From an uncultured bacterium (lineage in GTDB: Bacteria > Cyanobacteriota > Vampirovibrionia > Gastranaerophilales > Gastranaerophilaceae): a stretch of 10,520 nt of DNA. The position numbers and the translations under genes are program-made. Shown here one piece after another: positions 6,939 through 10,520 of this stretch. The stretch is from NCBI GenBank assembly GCA_946183815.1, contig CAMHDG010000032.1:1-10520 (forward strand). The letters are read 5' to 3'. The notes under the pieces were generated by a model. It worked only from the letters and a program-made list of their open reading frames with translations, had not been told where the DNA came from and did no database searches. Position 1 is the first letter of the stretch; each line of letters starts with the position of its first letter.

Positions 6939-8674
6939 CCGAGTGAATCGGCGCAGATGCCCATGATTTTATGGATAATACCGTAGTTTGTGTCTTTGCC
7001 GACATTACCGCTTAATTCCTGACGCATCATTTCTTCTGCTCGATAGGCTTCCTGTTCGTTTTTAAAGGTTTCAGCGCAAATTCTTTTCATTTCCGCTTTA
7101 AATCCCTCATAACCGCCATGTTTTCTAATCAAGGACTGAACATTAGGATCTCTTGGTGCCATTTGCTCCATCATTGGATCGAACAGAACATCAAAAATTA
7201 TATTTACGTTTTGTTTTCTGCTTGCTTCATCTGTACCGAGTTTTGTAACCTCTCCGATTTTTTCTAATGATAAATCAGAGTTTGGTCTGTCAAAGAATTT
7301 ATTTACATCTTCTGCAGTTCTTGGTACAAATCCCTCCTCTTTAAAGAGTGATTTTAACATATCCATAGGGAGTTTTTCAGTGTATCTGTCTGTAATAACT
7401 TTTTGTATATAGTTAAGACATCTGCCCTCCATTGTTGGTTTCAACAATTCTGCATTAGAACAGTCTTTTGCTATGAATTGAGAAACGTGAGTCATTTCGT
7501 GGGTTGTTTTTGATATAAATTCCATTACTGCATTAGAATCACCATAGTCTAAATCAGGTACATATATATCAATTTTTTCCAGTTTACCATTTTCATTAAA
7601 GAATGGTCTTGTTGTTGCGGCTTTCCCTTTTGCATTAATTCCCATTCCATCGTATTCACTCATTCCATGAATGTGAATGTTATCGTTTTTATAATGTTTT
7701 TGGACTAATTTTTGGATTTCTTCAGGTGTAGCATTTTTGCCGTTCACTAAATCTGTCAAATCTTCGCCAAAATCAAGAGCGGTATTCATAGCCTGTGACA
7801 AACCTTGTGGTCTTACAGGTTTTGTTTTTGGTGCTTGTATTTCTTCTGATTTTGTTTCAGGTTTTATTTCTTCGGGCTTTATTTCTTCTTTTGGTTGTTC
7901 AACCTTAACTTCAGGTTTTACAGGTTCTGCCTCTGATTTAGTTTCCTGAACGGGTATTTCTTCTTTTGGTTCAGCCTTTACTTCTTCTTTTATTTCAGGT
8001 GCTTCAACCTCTGTTTTTTCAGGTGTTTTGACAGTTTCAGCAGGCTTTGTTTCTGCAATAACTGTTTCATTTTTTGGCTCTTCTGTTTTAATTTCAGGTT
8101 TTTCCGTAATTTCAGGCTCAACCTCTTGTTTTATTTCCTGATGAGGTTCTTCAACCTTTGGTTCAGGTTTAACGATTTCTGTCTGTATTTCCTGTGTGGG
8201 TTCTGTATCTTTTATTGCTTCGGTTTCACGTGCTTTTTGTTCAGCCTGCTCTTGCGCAATACGTGCTTGTGCTTTTTCTTCTGCTTTGCGTGCTTCTTCT
8301 CTTGCGAGTTCTTCCGCTCTGCGTTGCGCTTCTTCGGCTTCTTGTTTGAGTTTTTCTTCTGCCTGACGTTGTGCCTCTTCGGCTTGTTGTCTTAATCTTT
8401 CTGCCTCTTGTTTCGCTTTTTCTTCCAGTTCAAGCGCCTTTTTGGCATTCATGTGTTTTAAGCCAAAAACAACTGCTAAAGTCGTTCCTGCTATCGCAAG
8501 ACCTGCTAATACATATTTTTTAATACTCTTTTTATTAGAGTTATTTTCTTTTGTTGAAAGTTCAACAGTATCAGGTTTTGCCTGTGGGGTTTTTGTATAA
8601 TACTGTTGGTTTTGTTTTGTTGTTGGTTGTGATTGAGTTCGTTTAATCGAATCAAAACTATGAATTTCTGTCAT
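6935..8674 (-). CDS. Membrane-anchored stalk protein with C-terminal HExxH (putative zinc metallopeptidase) domain
   Basis: I do not recognise a named family for the whole 579-residue protein. Residues 1-50 are polar and Q/T-rich. A membrane helix spans about 54-72 with KKSIKK before it, so the C-terminus probably faces the periplasm. Residues 76-152 are an A/E/Q/R/K coiled coil like TolA. Residues 153-290 are a P/E/K-rich spacer, like the extended part of TonB. A globular domain follows (291-579) with HEMTH (392-396), the zincin HExxH motif. E416, 19 residues after the last histidine, has the thermolysin spacing for a third zinc ligand; E542 in NEQEAYR is an alternative. Peptidase activity is an inference. 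AAGGGA lies just before the ATG. The last glycine codon and stop come from the adjacent repeat element, so the original C-terminus may be lost. Confidence 0.75.
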   Translation of the reverse strand: MTEIHSFDSIKRTQSQPTTKQNQQYYTKTPQAKPDTVELSTKENNSNKKSIKKYVLAGLAIAGTTLAVVFGLKHMNAKKALELEEKAKQEAERLRQQAEEAQRQAEEKLKQEAEEAQRRAEELAREEARKAEEKAQARIAQEQAEQKARETEAIKDTEPTQEIQTEIVKPEPKVEEPHQEIKQEVEPEITEKPEIKTEEPKNETVIAETKPAETVKTPEKTEVEAPEIKEEVKAEPKEEIPVQETKSEAEPVKPEVKVEQPKEEIKPEEIKPETKSEEIQAPKTKPVRPQGLSQAMNTALDFGEDLTDLVNGKNATPEEIQKLVQKHYKNDNIHIHGMSEYDGMGINAKGKAATTRPFFNENGKLEKIDIYVPDLDYGDSNAVMEFISKTTHEMTHVSQFIAKDCSNAELLKPTMEGRCLNYIQKVITDRYTEKLPMDMLKSLFKEEGFVPRTAEDVNKFFDRPNSDLSLEKIGEVTKLGTDEASRKQNVNIIFDVLFDPMMEQMAPRDPNVQSLIRKHGGYEGFKAEMKRICAETFKNEQEAYRAEEMMRQELSGNVGKDTNYGIIHKIMGICADSLG

Positions 8675-8840
8675 ATCTTCCCTTACTAATCTTACATATT
8701 GTTATTAAGTATTTTTTTTCTGAAATTTTGCCATGAAACCTGTGTTATTATTTCATTTGTAACAAATTTATAATGACTAGCAAAAAAAAGTGTTTCGATG
8801 CTTTATAACAGTACAAGGTTATGAGTTTCAGGAGGAATTT
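8675..8840. promoter_or_regulatory. Divergent promoter region
   Basis: This 166-bp spacer separates two divergent genes. For the plus-strand gene TATAAT lies at 8769-8774, with only a weak TTATTA-like -35 at 8745-8750, and AGGAGG lies at 8830-8835. For the minus-strand gene TAAGAT lies at 8694-8689, close to an AAGGGA ribosome-binding site (8684-8679). No operator palindrome was evident. The shared spacer would allow co-regulation of the pair. Confidence 0.45.
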
Positions 8841-9164
8841 ATGTCATCAGTAAAATGTGTAGGATTAATGGCAGGTGCAGGCGCACTGGCAATGGGTGGA
8901 TTAAGTTTATATAAGGGTGTAAAAACAAGAAACAAAATTGTTGCAGATGCTCAAAAGTTTTCAGATGCTCATGGAGGTAAAATTCCAACAGGCGGTATGA
9001 CAAAAGACGGCAAACTTTGGGACGGTTTTACGACTGTTGATAAAATTAAAAAAGATACAAAGAAAACAGTTGCTATATCTACTGCAGTATCTTCTGTTGT
9101 TGGTGGTGTTATTACAGCAGGCATCTCTGCTTTAACACTTTTTGCAAAAGCAAAAATAAAATAG
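8841..9164 (+). CDS. Small membrane protein of unknown function
   Basis: The ATG at 8841 is chosen because a strong AGGAGG (8830-8835) precedes it by 5 nt; a GTG at 8790 in the same frame has no such site. The product has 107 residues. Two glycine/alanine-rich hydrophobic stretches, about 4-24 (GLMAGAGALAMGG) and 75-101 (VAISTAVSSVVGGVITAGIS), bracket a polar, lysine-rich middle (26-74). It looks like a hairpin membrane protein with glycine-zipper-like helices. I do not recognise a family. It is divergent from the stalked HExxH gene, shares its promoter region and may work with it in the envelope, but nothing proves that. A strong terminator follows 18 bp after the stop. Confidence 0.75.
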   Translation: MSSVKCVGLMAGAGALAMGGLSLYKGVKTRNKIVADAQKFSDAHGGKIPTGGMTKDGKLWDGFTTVDKIKKDTKKTVAISTAVSSVVGGVITAGISALTLFAKAKIK

Positions 9165-9182
9165 TTTGTTAAATTAATAATT

Positions 9183-9214
9183 AAAAAAGGCTTGATTTAT
9201 TTCAAGCCTTTTTT
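9183..9214. terminator. Bidirectional rho-independent terminator
   Basis: AAAAAAGGCTTGA (9183-9195) pairs perfectly with TCAAGCCTTTTTT (9202-9214) across a 6-nt loop. The symmetrical A/T runs let it work in both directions. It separates the convergent small membrane protein gene (+) and the 76-residue gene (-). Confidence 0.9.
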
Positions 9215-9259
9215 ATTTATATCTTTTTTATTTTTGGAAAATATTATCAAAGTAATATT

Positions 9260-9280
9260 CATGGGTCAGAGTCAAGTAAA
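9260..9280 (+). repeat. GGGTCAGAGTCAAG motif, possible REP/IS200-like element end
   Basis: CATGGGTCAGAG and the following TCAAGTAAA resemble the GGGGTCAGAGTCAA-type motif that I associate with ends of REP-associated tyrosine-transposase elements. Its partner motif is at 1165-1176. No transposase or opposite end is visible. The rest of 9215-9313 shows no gene and no other feature. Confidence 0.35.
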
Positions 9281-9313
9281 TTTATTTCAAAATTCACCTT
9301 TGGTTTCGACAAA

Positions 9314-9345
9314 TTACCCCTTTACCCCTTTAGCCCTTTACCCCT
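9314..9345. repeat. Four tandem octamers TTACCCCT
   Basis: Units at 9314-9321, 9322-9329, 9330-9337 (TTAGCCCT, one change) and 9338-9345 are contiguous and in phase. On the minus strand they read AGGGGTAA and begin at the stop codon of the 76-residue gene, placing several extra stop triplets after it. The 8-bp period is the same as in the arrays at 6781-6895, although the unit differs. Confidence 0.85.
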
Positions 9346-9574
9346 AGCCTTTTAGGGAATCGATAATATTTTGAATACCGTTTAATTCGTATTCGTAATT
9401 ATTTATATCGTTAGAAATTCTTGATTTTTCTGCTTCTGATGTTTGTTTAATCTTTTCAACAACTTTTGGGTCAAGGTATGCAAAGAAATCATCTAATTCA
9501 ATAGATGGCTTAGTAATACCGCTTTTACTTAAATTTGTGTTGATAGAGCCGTTTAATTTTTCATTTTCAGACAT
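9344..9574 (-). CDS. Hypothetical 76-residue protein, probably coiled-coil
   Basis: I do not recognise this protein. It is acidic and polar, has no signal peptide or membrane segment, and its second half (about 38-75, LDPKVVEKIKQTSEAEKSR onward) looks helical and partly coiled-coil. AAGGAG on the minus strand precedes the ATG, but at a long spacing of about 12 nt. A plausible promoter about 155 nt upstream (9763-9736) supports expression and gives a leader containing a 13-bp inverted repeat. The stop codon falls at the edge of an octamer tandem array, so the natural C-terminus may have been changed. A bidirectional terminator lies downstream at 9214-9183. Small size and lack of homology that I can name leave some doubt that it is a real gene. 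Confidence 0.6.
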   Translation of the reverse strand: MSENEKLNGSINTNLSKSGITKPSIELDDFFAYLDPKVVEKIKQTSEAEKSRISNDINNYEYELNGIQNIIDSLKG

Positions 9575-9634
9575 TTTGTTTTTTTCTCCTTTTCACACAC
9601 TTTACACTTTTTGAAAGATGAGTGAACTTTCAGA

Positions 9635-9712
9635 ATTGCCTAAAATTTTAAACTTGTTTACATTTATTTACATAAATCTGTTAAGCATTGATTTTATTGA
9701 ATTTTAGGCAAT
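9635..9712. repeat. 13-bp perfect inverted repeat in the leader of the 76-residue gene
   Basis: ATTGCCTAAAATT (9635-9647) and AATTTTAGGCAAT (9700-9712) are exact inverted copies 52 bp apart. On the minus strand they lie between the predicted promoter and the start codon, so the RNA could form a long hairpin in the 5' leader. Equally, the 78-bp block could be a tiny terminal-inverted-repeat element; no flanking duplication is clear. The remainder of 9575-9778 shows no gene. Confidence 0.65.
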
Positions 9713-9735
9713 ACGTTTTTGTATTTATATTATTT

Positions 9736-9763
9736 ATTATAACAATTTTTCTTATTTTTTCAA
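9736..9763 (-). promoter_or_regulatory. Sigma-70-type promoter for the 76-residue gene
   Basis: On the minus strand TTGAAA (9763-9758) and TATAAT (9741-9736) are separated by 16 bp, one mismatch in total from consensus. It is the best two-box promoter in the window. It lies just below the comF stop and reads away from comF's 3' end toward the 76-residue gene. Confidence 0.6.
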
Positions 9764-9778
9764 TCAGACAGTCAAAAA

Positions 9779-10438
9779 TTATTCAGGTGATGAGGTTGAC
9801 AGGCATGTAATATTATAAATGTCATTCTTTCTTAATTCGTTAATTATGGAAAGAAAAGTTGCGCCAGAGGTGCAAATGTCGTCTATCAAAAGAAGTGGTG
9901 CGCCTGAATAGTTTGTTTTATCGACTATGAAAGCGTTTTCTAAATTCTTCATTTTTTCAGAACGTGAGAGTTTGTATTGTGGTTTTGTTGATTTTACACG
10001 TTTTATCAAGTCATTATTAAGAGTGTATCCGCTTAAATTACAAAACTCTTTTGCCACAAGTAACATGTGGTTATATCCACGTTTTTTCTCTCTTGATTTA
10101 TGCAGTGGAACCGGAACAACCTCAAAATCGGGAAGATTATATTTTGATTGTATATCTTTAAAATATTCCCACATGAATTTTGCCATAAAAAAGGCAAGTT
10201 CTTTTTGGTGGTGATATTTTATCCCACGTATCATTTTTTGGAGATATTTTTCGTAAACTCCTGCAGAATATACGGTTATCCCGACTAAATCTCTGTTTGG
10301 TACTAAATCTGAAAAAGTCAGTTCTTCATAACACTTTGAACACATTTTTACACATTCTTTTGAAGAATGGCAGAAATAACATTTTTTCTTATAGATAAAA
10401 TCGAGTAATTTGTTAAATAACTGTTTAACTTTTTCCAT
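9779..10438 (-). CDS. comF: ComF family phosphoribosyltransferase-like protein
   Basis: The 219-residue protein has the ComF layout. The N-terminal zinc ribbon has CYFC (20-23) and CSKC (33-36). The VPVPLH (108-113) and RGYN (120-123) motifs follow, then TKPQYKLSR (151-159) and the PRPP-binding loop LLLIDDICTSGAT (182-194) with the acidic pair D186/D187. In transformable bacteria ComF helps single-stranded DNA uptake at the inner membrane; in others the relative GntX/ComFC has unclear roles, and no competence gene is next to it here. Length is normal. The start lacks a Shine-Dalgarno, but an extended -10 lies 6 nt upstream. No terminator follows; the next gene in the same direction has its own promoter. 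Confidence 0.92.
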   Translation of the reverse strand: MEKVKQLFNKLLDFIYKKKCYFCHSSKECVKMCSKCYEELTFSDLVPNRDLVGITVYSAGVYEKYLQKMIRGIKYHHQKELAFFMAKFMWEYFKDIQSKYNLPDFEVVPVPLHKSREKKRGYNHMLLVAKEFCNLSGYTLNNDLIKRVKSTKPQYKLSRSEKMKNLENAFIVDKTNYSGAPLLLIDDICTSGATFLSIINELRKNDIYNITCLSTSSPE

Positions 10439-10444
10439 ACGATT

Positions 10445-10453
10445 AATTTAGCA
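10445..10453 (-). promoter_or_regulatory. Extended -10 promoter of comF, probably leaderless
   Basis: On the minus strand TGcTAAATT (10453-10445) ends 6 nt before the comF ATG at 10438, exactly the spacing seen at rnhB. No Shine-Dalgarno is present in the gap. Confidence 0.45.
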
Positions 10454-10460
10454 TGGAATT

Positions 10461-10487
10461 GAGGGGAGGTAAATTATTGTTTAGCGG
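10461..10487 (+). repeat. Further copy of the dispersed repeat edge
   Basis: GAGGGGAGGTAAATTATTG and the following bases repeat the opening of the 6727 element and contain its exact 19-mer core at 10469-10487. GAGGGG (10461-10466) is mirrored by CCCCTC at 10513-10518. The window ends at 10520, so whether a whole element follows cannot be seen. Bases 10488-10520 show no other feature. Confidence 0.7.
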
Positions 10488-10520
10488 GGGTAAATATATA
10501 AATCGTTAAAAGCCCCTCTC

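Larger units (their letters stand above)
6727..6940. repeat. Structured miniature element (MITE-like) of about 210 bp
   Basis: The island between mutS2 and the stalked HExxH gene is almost wholly structured. It opens with AGGGGAGGGTAAATTACT (6727 on) and closes with AATAATTTACCC (6929-6940). The terminal 18-mers 6733-6750 and 6923-6940 are inverted copies with two mismatches. Inside are two arms of tandem octamers, two short hairpins of identical design and a perfect 19-bp palindrome. No ORF for a transposase exists, so a non-autonomous element is the best reading. The flanks show only GA on both sides, too short to call a target duplication. The right end lies in the neighbouring ORF and supplies its last glycine codon and stop. 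A core copy lies at 10469-10487. Confidence 0.65.

Noticed and set aside
7737..8395. Plus-strand ORFs opposite the coiled-coil and P/E/K-rich part of the HExxH gene
   Set aside because: They are mirror frames of a biased coding sequence (F/C/S-rich products), with no start signals.
8790..8840. Longer start (GTG at 8790) for the small membrane protein
   Set aside because: No ribosome-binding site precedes the GTG, whereas AGGAGG sits 5 nt before the ATG at 8841, and the extra 17 residues disrupt the hydrophobic N-terminus.
9618..9707. A 29-codon plus-strand ORF in the leader of the 76-residue gene
   Set aside because: No Shine-Dalgarno and no family; its stop lies in the inverted-repeat arm and AT-rich DNA yields such ORFs by chance.

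Overview
The window is AT-rich and tightly coded, with short intergenic spacers and genes on both strands. The gene content suggests a low-GC diderm bacterium. A membrane-fusion (HlyD/EmrA-type) protein and a TolA/TonB-like periplasmic stalk protein imply two membranes. MutS2 and a plant/cyanobacterial-type glutamate-cysteine ligase would fit a relative of Cyanobacteria such as Melainabacteria/Gastranaerophilales. That placement is an inference from gene types and composition; nothing in the window proves it.

Layout, left to right. Bases 2-868 (+) are a metallophosphoesterase cut by the left edge. Bases 869-1151 hold no convincing gene but do hold a possible promoter, nested inverted repeats and a clear terminator, so they may encode a small structured RNA. 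On the minus strand, 1152-2399 is GshA. Then come two plus-strand genes, rnhB (2523-3173) and an EmrA/HlyD-like adaptor (3224-4315). The adaptor converges, with only 12 bp between, on mutS2 (4328-6691, -). Next is a structured repeat island of about 210 bp (6727-6940), whose right end supplies the last codon and stop of a 579-residue membrane-anchored, stalked HExxH protein (6935-8674, -). Divergent from it is a 107-residue small membrane protein (8841-9164, +), followed by a bidirectional terminator. A 76-residue unknown protein (9344-9574, -) follows, with an octamer tandem array at its stop and a leader of about 155 nt containing an inverted repeat. comF (9779-10438, -) is next, and the window closes with another copy of the 6.9-kb repeat core.

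The housekeeping genes (rnhB, mutS2, comF, gshA) are unrelated functionally and mostly look like single-gene transcripts with their own promoters. The novel material is in two places. One is the repeat family: a 19-nt core present three times, octamer tandem arrays and several gene ends lying inside repeats. The other is the envelope pair at 6.9-9.2 kb. Several -10-like boxes lie very close to start codons; rnhB and comF have an extended -10 exactly 6 nt before ATG and no Shine-Dalgarno, which suggests leaderless mRNAs.
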